Below are positions 1-5,456 of a stretch of 12,362 bases of DNA, in pieces (the stretch's first letter is position 1; each line of letters starts with the position of its first letter). Below the pieces are notes generated by a model. That model made no database searches. It saw nothing but the letters and a program-made list of their open reading frames with translations, and was not told the origin of the DNA. The translations under genes and the position numbers were made by a program. Source of the stretch: QALR01 sp045124015 (lineage in GTDB: Bacteria; Bacillota; Clostridia; Oscillospirales; CAG-272); NCBI GenBank assembly GCA_045124015.1, contig JBGVLA010000159.1:1-12362 (forward strand), read 5' to 3'.

Positions 1-333
1 GTTGCGGATGCGTTTGGCATCTCCTCCGTTGCCGCTCTTGCATTCCTCATGTTCAATCTTTTCACGCCGCCTTGCTTTGCAGCGATCGGCGCGATGAACG
101 CAGAGCTCAAGAGCAAAAAATGGCTCTTTGGCGGTATTGGACTTCAGTTCTCCGTTGGTTATTCCATCGGCTTCCTCGTGTTCTTCTTCGGCACTCTCAT
201 CACAGGCGGTAACTTCGGTGATATTTGGATCCCGATCCTTGGTTGGGCAATGGTTCTTGTCATTGTAACGATCTTTACCGCACTTATCATTAGAAAAAAC
301 AAACAGATCAAAGCAGAAACCGTTAAGGTTTGA
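1..333 (+). CDS. feoB: Ferrous iron transport protein B, C-terminal fragment
   Basis: This is the last 110 codons of an open frame that enters from the left edge, so the start lies outside the window. FeoB is the inner-membrane Fe(II) permease with an N-terminal GTPase domain; only the end of the membrane domain is visible. The motif LFTPPCFAAIGAMNAE near residues 20-35 of the fragment is typical of the FeoB C-terminal region, with its conserved Pro-Pro-Cys. Two hydrophobic spans follow, near fragment residues 45-65 and 75-95, and then a short basic tail. The next gene begins 12 bp downstream and encodes the small Cys-rich protein that commonly accompanies FeoB, which supports the call. Expression control lies upstream and cannot be seen. 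The family call is firm; completeness of the GTPase part cannot be judged. Confidence 0.93.
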   Translation, partial: VADAFGISSVAALAFLMFNLFTPPCFAAIGAMNAELKSKKWLFGGIGLQFSVGYSIGFLVFFFGTLITGGNFGDIWIPILGWAMVLVIVTIFTALIIRKNKQIKAETVKV

Positions 334-345
334 TAGGTAATTATT

Positions 346-549
346 ATGAAACTTGCAGATATCATCGTCATTGCCGTTATCGTCCTTATCATTGGCGCGG
401 CTTTGGCATATATCATCAAAGCCAAAAAAAGCGGCAAAAAGTGCATCGGCTGTCCGTATAGCGATGCTTGCGCTTCGAAAAAGGCAACGAAAGAAGGCTC
501 TTGCGGTTGCGGTTGCGGTTGCAGCTGCGAAATGCCGAAAACAAAATGA
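346..549 (+). CDS. FeoB-associated Cys-rich membrane protein
   Basis: This 67-aa protein has one N-terminal membrane span (about residues 5-24), then a basic linker and a cysteine-rich cytoplasmic or surface tail. It carries eight cysteines: C33, C36 and C42 in a CxGCPYSxxC arrangement, and C53, C55, C57, C59 and C61 in an alternating Cys-Gly/Ser run. The layout matches the small FeoB-associated Cys-rich family, which is usually encoded directly after feoB. Its exact job is not established; metal binding or handover near the FeoB pore is an inference from the cysteines. It starts 12 bp after feoB behind a weak AGG and is presumably cotranscribed with it. A strong terminator follows. The Cys-Gly run is encoded by a perfect hexanucleotide repeat, so its length may vary between strains. 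Confidence 0.9.
   Translation: MKLADIIVIAVIVLIIGAALAYIIKAKKSGKKCIGCPYSDACASKKATKEGSCGCGCGCSCEMPKTK
502..528 (+). repeat. TGCGGT hexanucleotide tandem repeat inside a coding region
   Basis: TGCGGT occurs three times without change at 502-519, followed by the degenerate unit TGCAGC and a final TGC. Each unit encodes Cys-Gly, so gain or loss of a unit keeps the frame and changes the number of cysteines in the Cys-rich protein. Confidence 0.8.
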
Positions 550-556
550 ACGATGG

Positions 557-592
557 ACCGTCCCACATTCTTGTGGGACGGTTTTTCTTTTT
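557..592 (+). terminator. Intrinsic terminator of the feoB operon
   Basis: An 11-bp perfect stem (557-567 with 572-582) closes a TTCT tetraloop. It is followed by a T-rich tract, TTTTCTTTTT. It starts 8 bp after the Cys-rich gene and separates that unit from the promoter at 625. Confidence 0.93.
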
Positions 593-624
593 CAAAAATA
601 TCATGAAAAAATACCAAGATCCTG

Positions 625-653
625 TTGACAAATGCGCGTGTATCGGTTATAAT
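625..653 (+). promoter_or_regulatory. Consensus vegetative promoter of the DUF3793-flavodoxin operon
   Basis: TTGACA at 625-630 and TATAAT at 648-653 are both perfect matches to the sigma-70/sigma-A consensus, with the ideal 17-bp spacer. The expected transcription start is near 660. The first GTTAG-N6-CTAAC palindrome begins a few bases later. A promoter this strong next to operator-like sites suggests control by repression. The predicted leader before the ATG at 799 is about 140 nt. Confidence 0.88.
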
Positions 654-663
654 AAAAGCAAGA

Positions 664-679
664 GTTAGCGACAACTAAC
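664..679 (+). promoter_or_regulatory. Candidate repressor operator, copy 1 (GTTAG-N6-CTAAC)
   Basis: GTTAG CGACAA CTAAC is a perfect 5-bp palindrome with a 6-bp spacer, starting about 11 bp after the -10 box and so covering the predicted start of transcription. Its right half extends to AACTAACC, as in copy 2. The GGTTAG half-site resembles that of DtxR/IdeR-type iron regulators, but their consensus has a different spacing, so the regulator is not identified. Confidence 0.65.
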
Positions 680-758
680 CTCGAATAAGAATGTTGTATT
701 TTCTTTTTTATGGGGAAAGCTATATACGGCGCGTAAGCGCTTATCTTTTAACACGATA

Positions 759-774
759 GTTAGTATTAACTAAC
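759..774 (+). promoter_or_regulatory. Candidate repressor operator, copy 2 (GTTAG-N6-CTAAC)
   Basis: GTTAG TATTAA CTAAC repeats the palindrome of copy 1 with the same 6-bp spacing and the same AACTAACC right half. It lies exactly 95 bp downstream of copy 1, about nine helical turns. It ends about 12 bp before the ribosome binding site of the DUF3793 gene. A looping or roadblock role is possible. I see no convincing second promoter around it. Confidence 0.65.
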
Positions 775-798
775 CATAAAAGGAAGAAAGGATAAATT

Positions 799-1350
799 AT
801 GTCAGAAGAAATGCTTATAGAACATTGCTCGCCGACACTCGCAGGCATCAAAACGGGAAGTCTTTTTTCCTGCAAGGCGGATAATATGGAAGATATCAGA
901 AGAACGATCCGTGCGCTGAATCGAATGCTTGGGAAAAAAGGACTTCGTATCCTACCGATTCGATATCGAAAGGGCAGAGCGCTCATTTACGTCTATCGAC
1001 CTGCATATTTATCACGCGATCTTGGGGATACTACGGCAAGAGAGATCTTGGATGCGAAGGGCTATGTATGCGAAAATGCGGAGGCTTGCATTGCGCGATT
1101 GGTTAAAAATTTAGCGATGTCGGATGAATTTCCGCATGAGATCGGTCTTTTTCTCGGCTATCCGCCCGAGGATGTCAGAGGCTTTATCGAAAACAAAGCG
1201 GAAGGCTTCAAATACGTCGGATACTGGAAGGTATACGGTGATGCAGAAAAAGCAAAAGGACTTTTTGAAAAATATAAAAAATGTACGGATGTCTATTCTC
1301 GCCATTTCGCAGCGGGAAAATCTCTTGAGCGTCTCGCGGTGGGCGGATGA
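799..1350 (+). CDS. DUF3793 family protein
   Basis: This 183-aa soluble protein has no signal peptide or membrane span. Two blocks are characteristic of DUF3793: HCSPTLAGIKTGSLF at residues 9-23 and FPHEIGLFLGYPPEDVRGFI at 111-130. The C-terminal third (about 138-172) is rich in Lys and Tyr. The biochemical function is unknown to me. In Clostridia the family is often found beside a flavodoxin and ferrous iron transport genes, and here a flavodoxin follows 36 bp later and feoB lies just upstream. This points to a role in iron limitation or redox balance, which is inference. The start is supported by AAAGGA at 787-792, six bases before the ATG. Two palindromic operators and a consensus promoter precede it, so it is probably derepressed under a specific signal, possibly low iron. 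Confidence 0.87.
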   Translation: MSEEMLIEHCSPTLAGIKTGSLFSCKADNMEDIRRTIRALNRMLGKKGLRILPIRYRKGRALIYVYRPAYLSRDLGDTTAREILDAKGYVCENAEACIARLVKNLAMSDEFPHEIGLFLGYPPEDVRGFIENKAEGFKYVGYWKVYGDAEKAKGLFEKYKKCTDVYSRHFAAGKSLERLAVGG

Positions 1351-1386
1351 TCACAGTATGAAACAAAAGAAAGGTTGGTATTCAAC

Positions 1387-1809
1387 ATGAGTAAAATTGC
1401 AGTCATTTATTGGAGTGGAACGGGCAATACCGAAATGATGGCAAATGCCGTTGCCAAAGGTGCGAGGGAGAATGGCGCGGAAGCCGTATTGCTGACTCCG
1501 ACGGAATTTGACTCGTCCATGATGGACGATTTTGATGCGCTTGCATTTGGTTGTCCTGCAATGGGAGGAGAGGTTTTGGAGGAAACTGAATTTGAACCGA
1601 TGTTTGGCGCGGTGGAAACGAAGCTAAGCGGCAAAAAGATCGGTCTTTTCGGCTCTTACGGCTGGGGCGACGGAGAATGGATGCGAAACTGGGAAGCGAC
1701 CTGTCGGGACGACGGCGCACTTCTTGCCTGCGAGCCTGTCATCTGCTGTGAAGCGCCCGATGACGATGCGCTTGGGGCTTGCGAAGCACTTGGCGCCGCT
1801 TTGATTTGA
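1387..1809 (+). CDS. Short-chain flavodoxin
   Basis: This protein is about 140 aa, the usual size of short flavodoxins, which are FMN-binding low-potential electron carriers that can replace ferredoxin when iron is scarce. The phosphate-binding loop SGTGNTE is at residues 10-16, straight after the first beta strand (KIAVIYW). The later loops around FGCPAMGGE and GSYGWGDGEWM match the isoalloxazine-contacting regions. I chose the ATG at 1387 because an AGAAAGG ribosome site ends 12 bases before it. The frame is open further upstream to a TTG at 1375, but that codon abuts the ribosome site. The gene follows the DUF3793 gene by 36 bp and ends at a hairpin terminator, so the two form an operon. 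Its position behind feoB fits an iron-sparing role. Confidence 0.93.
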   Translation: MSKIAVIYWSGTGNTEMMANAVAKGARENGAEAVLLTPTEFDSSMMDDFDALAFGCPAMGGEVLEETEFEPMFGAVETKLSGKKIGLFGSYGWGDGEWMRNWEATCRDDGALLACEPVICCEAPDDDALGACEALGAALI

Positions 1810-1823
1810 TATCATTTTCTGTG

Positions 1824-1851
1824 AGGCGATTCGGTGTTCCGAATCGCCTTT
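1824..1851 (+). terminator. Intrinsic terminator after the flavodoxin gene
   Basis: An 11-bp perfect stem (1824-1834 with 1839-1849) has a TGTT loop and is followed by a short T run and TCGTCGT. The stem is strong but the T tract is short, so termination may be partial. Confidence 0.8.
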
Positions 1852-1896
1852 CGTCGTGCATTTTAAGAAAAAATTAAAAATGTTTTGCTTTTTATG

Positions 1897-1925
1897 TTGT
1901 AAATTCAAACAAAATATGATAAAAT
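1897..1925 (+). promoter_or_regulatory. Probable promoter of plsY
   Basis: TTGTAA at 1897-1902 and TAAAAT at 1920-1925 are separated by 17 bp in an A+T-rich stretch. The predicted start near 1932 gives a leader of about 47 nt before the plsY ATG. Confidence 0.55.
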
Positions 1926-1978
1926 AATTAAAATGAGAGAATATTTTCTGAAATTTATTAGATTTGGAGAAGATTTGA

Positions 1979-2587
1979 ATGAATGTATTGTTTTGTACTT
2001 TGATAGGGTATTTGTTGGGCTCGATCAGTCCTTCGGCCCTCATATCGAAGATCAAAAAGAAAAATATACGAGAGCACGGCACCAAAAATCTTGGCGCGAT
2101 GAATACGATGATCAATTTCGGCAAGGCTTGGGGTGTTTTTGTGATGATCTTTGATATTGGAAAGGCTGTGATCTCGGTCAAGATCGCAAAATACTGTGTA
2201 CCTTCTTTGGTATATGCAGGCGTCCTTGCGGGCGGCGCTGCCGTCATCGGGCATATGTTCCCGTTTTATATGAAGTTTAAGGGCGGAAAGGGTCTTGCGC
2301 CGTTTGCGGGCTTTGTGCTTGCCAATCATCCGTATAGCTTCCTTTTTCTCGCTATATTCGGCATCTCGCTGATGTTCCTTGTGAACTACAGCGTTGCCTT
2401 GCCGTATTCGGCATCGATCCTGTATCCTTTTATTGCAGGATATCACGCAAATGACCTGGTGTTTTTCCTTTTGACAGCGATAATAAGCGTTTTGATGCTC
2501 ATCAAATTCCATGGAAACTTGATGAAAGCGGTTCGCGGAGAGGATGTCAAGGTCAGGGATTTTATTCGTATCCAGTTTTCGAAATAA
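1979..2587 (+). CDS. plsY: Glycerol-3-phosphate acyltransferase PlsY (acyl-phosphate type)
   Basis: PlsY transfers the acyl group of acyl-phosphate to glycerol 3-phosphate, the first membrane step of phospholipid synthesis. The 202-aa length is typical, and several hydrophobic spans are visible. Family motifs appear in order: GSISPSA at residues 14-20, REHGTKNLGAMN at 31-42, GHMFPFYMKFKGGKG at 91-105 and FHGNLMKAVRGED near 177-189. The second motif departs from the usual GSGNxGATN form: Gly-Thr-Lys-Asn replaces Gly-Ser-Gly-Asn, and Ala-Met-Asn replaces Ala-Thr-Asn. This may mark a divergent PlsY-like subfamily with altered substrate use. The start is supported by GGAGAAG at 1966-1972. The gene stands alone with its own promoter and converges on the histidine kinase gene across a shared terminator. 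Confidence 0.87.
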   Translation: MNVLFCTLIGYLLGSISPSALISKIKKKNIREHGTKNLGAMNTMINFGKAWGVFVMIFDIGKAVISVKIAKYCVPSLVYAGVLAGGAAVIGHMFPFYMKFKGGKGLAPFAGFVLANHPYSFLFLAIFGISLMFLVNYSVALPYSASILYPFIAGYHANDLVFFLLTAIISVLMLIKFHGNLMKAVRGEDVKVRDFIRIQFSK

Positions 2588-2613
2588 GCGAGACAACATA
2601 CTTTACCATGAAG

Positions 2614-2650
2614 AAGCACCCCAAAAGCGTTTTACTTTTGGGGTGCTTTT
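2614..2650. terminator. Bidirectional hairpin terminator between plsY and the histidine kinase gene
   Basis: A 14-bp perfect stem (2614-2627 with 2635-2648) has a 7-nt loop. On the plus strand it is followed by a T run, so it clearly serves plsY, which ends 27 bp upstream. On the minus strand it lies about 20 bp past the kinase stop codon, with only an interrupted T tract (TTCTTC). Confidence 0.88.
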
Positions 2651-2667
2651 TGATATTTTTGGGGCTG

Positions 2668-4509
2668 TTATTCAGAGATCAGAACGGGAAATTGCAGATT
2701 GACCTTGAAAAGATCGCCGTCTGCGATGAGCTCGAGCTTGCCTCCTTGCAGGTCGACCAGGCTTTGTGCGATGGAAAGACCGAGACCGTTGCCATCGGTG
2801 CTTCGGGAGCTGTCTGCACGAACAAAGCGCTCCACGAGCTCCTCGGGCGAGATATTGAGCTCGGTGCGGGAGATGTTTTTGAAGGAGATGAGGCAGTTCT
2901 TGCCGTAAACGGCGGCGTTCAGATAAACGCGTGTGCCGGGAAGGGAATATTTGCAGATATTGCTGAGCAAATTATCAAAAACGCGCCAAAGCAGTCTGCC
3001 GTCCGCGGAGAGATAAATGGGTTCTTCGGGAATGTGAAGCACGGGCACCAGGTCTGCATTTCGGAGTTTTTCATCGTATTCCCCTGCCGCTTGCTGTAAA
3101 AGCACACAAATATCAAGCTTTTCAAGGTTGACTTGGATATTGCCTGTGGATGCCTTGGAGGCTTCCACAAGGTCTGTGATAAGCTTTTTGAGGCGAGATG
3201 CCTGACGGTCGATGACCTCGATATAGCCGACTGCGGTCTCGTTTTGAATATTTTCTTTTTTCAAAAGATCGGCGTAGTTGATAATGGATGTGAGCGGTGT
3301 TTTGATATCGTGGGAAACGTTGGTGATGAGCTCTGTTTTCATGCGTTCGGATCTCATGCGCTCATCAACGGCTTTGGTGAGTCGGCCGCCGATGTTATTG
3401 AGCGTTTCGCCGAAGGATTTGAAGTCAAAGAACATATTTTCCGTATCGATATGATGGTCAAGACCGCCTTTTTCAATTTCTTCGGCACCTTTTCGCAATT
3501 TGCGGAAGGAATAGGTGATATACGCCAAGATGGGCAGCAAGAAGATGCTTTTGATGAGAATGAAAAAGCACGAGAACTCTCGGAAAATAAGAATGAGAAA
3601 AATATCAAGGAGAAGATTGACCGCAAAAACAAGGATGGTTTTCCAAACAAGGGGGATGATACGGAAAAGCTTCTTCGTTTGGCGGAAAAGAAAGGAAAAG
3701 AGGATATAGATGGCTGTATTCTTGAAAAGCGTTCCGGTCTTGATGCGGATGGCAAGGCTGATACAAAATGCGAGGAGAAGCAGGTATGCTGTGAAGATGA
3801 GCAATGTAATCCCCATTGCGAACATGACCTCGGGTAGGGAATACCGGATGAGCTCGCAAAGCGCAAGGGCACAAAAGGCAAGTGCGATATAGAGCAGGAG
3901 ATAAAGATCAAAGGGGATCTTTTCGATGATACCGCATTTTGGTGTTTCTTCATTTGGGCGCTTGCCTGCGGCGTAAATCAGATAAACCCAGCAGCCCGTA
4001 GCGCCGATAAAGGAGACAGCCAAAATCGCAATCAGAATGAAACGCATGGCAAAGAGAAAATCCACGAAGCCAAGCTCGGTGTGGAAAAGGTCGGTGTAAT
4101 GCGCTGTGGAAATGACGTAGCCTGTCAACAGAAAGTGCGCATCGAAGGTAGAAGGATCATGCGAAATGGCGGGGGAGAACTCAAAGGATACCGTTTCTAT
4201 GATCTCCTCGCCGTTATAGTTGGTAAGCAGGAGATTTCCGTCTTTGTCCTTGATCTCAAAGCAGAAATTCGTGTCCTCGTAATAGCCGATGGGATCGCTT
4301 CCGTATTGGTATTTATCAAAGGCGACATACATCTCCTTTTGCAAAAGTTGTGTTATAAATTCATGACGCAGCTGTCCTCTCGTGCTGGTATAAAAATCGT
4401 ATTCCGCGGCAAAGAAGATGCCGAGAAATGACACACCTGCAAGACCAAAAAAGAGGGTCGCAAGAAAGATTGCCACGGCTTTTTTGAGAAATGTGAAATG
4501 AGATTTCAT
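2668..4509 (-). CDS. Multi-span membrane sensor histidine kinase
   Basis: This 613-aa kinase has an N-terminal span (about residues 10-33), then an extracellular loop of roughly 115 residues. About five further hydrophobic segments follow, near 151-180, 202-222, 228-253, 291-310 and 314-333. A HAMP-like linker leads to the HisKA helix NVSHDIKTPL with H400 as the phosphorylated His. The ATPase domain shows the N box (DNLLSN, 512-517), the F region (ERFVRADSSRS) and the G2 box GNGLGLS (573-579). The usual DxGxG G1 box is replaced by SFKNIS, a pattern I associate with a common group of clostridial kinases. It follows the response regulator by 20 bp, behind GGAAAGGA, in the same transcript. The signal is unknown; cell-envelope stress or antibiotics are possible by analogy with VanS/BceS-like systems, which is inference. 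Confidence 0.93.
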   Translation of the reverse strand: MKSHFTFLKKAVAIFLATLFFGLAGVSFLGIFFAAEYDFYTSTRGQLRHEFITQLLQKEMYVAFDKYQYGSDPIGYYEDTNFCFEIKDKDGNLLLTNYNGEEIIETVSFEFSPAISHDPSTFDAHFLLTGYVISTAHYTDLFHTELGFVDFLFAMRFILIAILAVSFIGATGCWVYLIYAAGKRPNEETPKCGIIEKIPFDLYLLLYIALAFCALALCELIRYSLPEVMFAMGITLLIFTAYLLLLAFCISLAIRIKTGTLFKNTAIYILFSFLFRQTKKLFRIIPLVWKTILVFAVNLLLDIFLILIFREFSCFFILIKSIFLLPILAYITYSFRKLRKGAEEIEKGGLDHHIDTENMFFDFKSFGETLNNIGGRLTKAVDERMRSERMKTELITNVSHDIKTPLTSIINYADLLKKENIQNETAVGYIEVIDRQASRLKKLITDLVEASKASTGNIQVNLEKLDICVLLQQAAGEYDEKLRNADLVPVLHIPEEPIYLSADGRLLWRVFDNLLSNICKYSLPGTRVYLNAAVYGKNCLISFKNISRTELNISPEELVERFVRADSSRSTDGNGLGLSIAQSLVDLQGGKLELIADGDLFKVNLQFPVLISE

Positions 4510-4529
4510 AAAATGTCCTTTCCGAGCAG

Positions 4530-5231
4530 TTACGTATTCTGTTGTTTTTCGATCTTATAGCCTTGTCCCCAAATGGCTTTCAAATAGCGGGGCTCTGCAG
4601 GACAAAGCTCGATCTTTTCGCGCAGATGGCGGATATGCACGGCGACCGTTCCCTCTGCACCGTAGGGGTCATCCTTCCAAATACGTCTGTAAATTTCTTT
4701 GGGAGAAAAGAGAACACCTGGATTTTGCATGAAGAGCTTCAGTATTTCATATTCCGTTGGCGTGAGCGAGATGGGCGAACCGTCTATGGTAACGAGCTTT
4801 TCGGTGTCGTCCATCGTGATGGGACCGACGGTGATCACTTCTTCTTTTTTTGTAACGTTGCCGCCCAGCTCCATATAACGGCGAAGATGAGAACGCACGC
4901 GTGCGATCAGCTCCGTCGGCAAAAAGGGCTTTGTGATATAGTCGTCGGCACCTGTACCGAGGCCTAAAATCTTATCCGTTTCCTCGCTTTTGGCGGTGAG
5001 GAGGATGATGGGGAGATTGGATATTTCGCGTATGAGCGTCGTTGCACGCAAGCCATCGATCTCAGGCATCATGATATCGAGGAATGCAAGATGGATCTCT
5101 TCATTTTTGATGATCTCCAGTGCTTCGCGTCCGTTGTAGGCGCAGCGAGTTTCGTAGCCTGCGTTTTCGAGATATATTTTGAGTGCGGAAACGATATCTC
5201 TTTCGTCGTCGCAAATCAGGATCTTATACAT
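4530..5231 (-). CDS. OmpR/PhoB-family response regulator
   Basis: This is a 233-aa two-domain regulator. In the receiver domain (about 1-118) the acidic residues are D8, D9 and E10, the phosphorylation site is D52 in FLDIMMPEIDG, and the switch residues are T79 and K101 (TKPF). The C-terminal winged helix (about 135-230) ends with the usual VHIRHLREKIE recognition helix and WGQGYKIE strand. It presumably binds DNA when phosphorylated by the kinase encoded next to it. I set the start at the second ATG, because AAGAAAGG lies 8 bases before it and only 2 bases before the first ATG at 5237. The gene is first in a minus-strand operon with its own promoter. Direct repeats near that promoter may be its binding sites. 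The targets are unknown; a transporter is not encoded nearby. Confidence 0.94.
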   Translation of the reverse strand: MYKILICDDERDIVSALKIYLENAGYETRCAYNGREALEIIKNEEIHLAFLDIMMPEIDGLRATTLIREISNLPIILLTAKSEETDKILGLGTGADDYITKPFLPTELIARVRSHLRRYMELGGNVTKKEEVITVGPITMDDTEKLVTIDGSPISLTPTEYEILKLFMQNPGVLFSPKEIYRRIWKDDPYGAEGTVAVHIRHLREKIELCPAEPRYLKAIWGQGYKIEKQQNT

Positions 5232-5265
5232 GGTCATTACCTTTCTTGGCGTAGCTTATATCATT

Positions 5266-5294
5266 ATTATACCGCTTTTTTTCTTAAAAACCAA
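5266..5294 (-). promoter_or_regulatory. Promoter of the two-component operon
   Basis: On the minus strand TTGGTT (5289-5294) and a perfect TATAAT (5266-5271) are 17 bp apart. The predicted start is near 5259, about 28 nt before the response regulator ATG, and the leader contains its ribosome site. Confidence 0.75.
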
Positions 5295-5320
5295 GACGTA
5301 TAAGATTAAAATTTTCTTAA
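5279..5320 (-). repeat. Pair of TTAAGAAAA direct repeats at the two-component promoter
   Basis: On the minus strand TTAAGAAAA occurs at 5312-5320 and again at 5279-5287, 33 bp apart, close to three helical turns. One copy lies upstream of the -35 box and one in the spacer. They are candidate autoregulatory sites, but the sequence is A-rich and could match by chance. Confidence 0.35.
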
Positions 5321-5347
5321 GATGCAAAGAAGTTTTGCGTAGTGATG

Positions 5348-5385
5348 TTTTTTTGCATTTGCCCCGTTGACATTGTGCAAAAAAA
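5348..5385. promoter_or_regulatory. Inverted repeat TTTTTTTGCA-N18-TGCAAAAAAA over the oxidoreductase promoter
   Basis: Perfect 10-bp arms at 5348-5357 and 5376-5385 flank the -35 box of the plus-strand promoter. There is no T tract beyond either arm in terminator orientation, so an operator is more likely than a terminator. Three more GCAAA/TTTGC elements lie nearby at 5324, 5334 and 5358. Confidence 0.5.
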
Positions 5386-5395
5386 GGAGTAAAAT
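5367..5395 (+). promoter_or_regulatory. Promoter of the Gfo/Idh/MocA-family gene
   Basis: TTGACA at 5367-5372 and TAAAAT at 5390-5395 are separated by 17 bp. The predicted start near 5402 gives a leader of about 55 nt. A second possible promoter, TTGTGA (5408) with TATAAT (5430) at 16-bp spacing, would start downstream of the AAGG ribosome site and is less convincing. Confidence 0.72.
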
Positions 5396-5456
5396 ACAAC
5401 ACGAATATTGTGAAATATTTGGTATATATTATAATTATAAGGATGAATTACAAACT

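Noticed and set aside
694..726. Second promoter (TTGTAT with TATATA) between the two operators
   Set aside because: The spacer would be 21 bp and neither box is a good match.
734..743. Palindrome TAAGCGCTTA, a possible CcpA cre site
   Set aside because: Only the core resembles cre; the outer TG and CA positions do not match. A 10-bp palindrome can arise by chance.
3133..3837. Plus-strand open frame (234 codons) opposite the histidine kinase
   Set aside because: It is a shadow of the kinase gene, low-complexity and Lys/Glu-rich where the kinase encodes membrane spans.
5367..5456. Thirty-codon N-terminal extension of the oxidoreductase
   Set aside because: The extension would start on the -35 box, and its first codons overlap the promoter. 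The Rossmann fold begins properly at the ATG at 5457.
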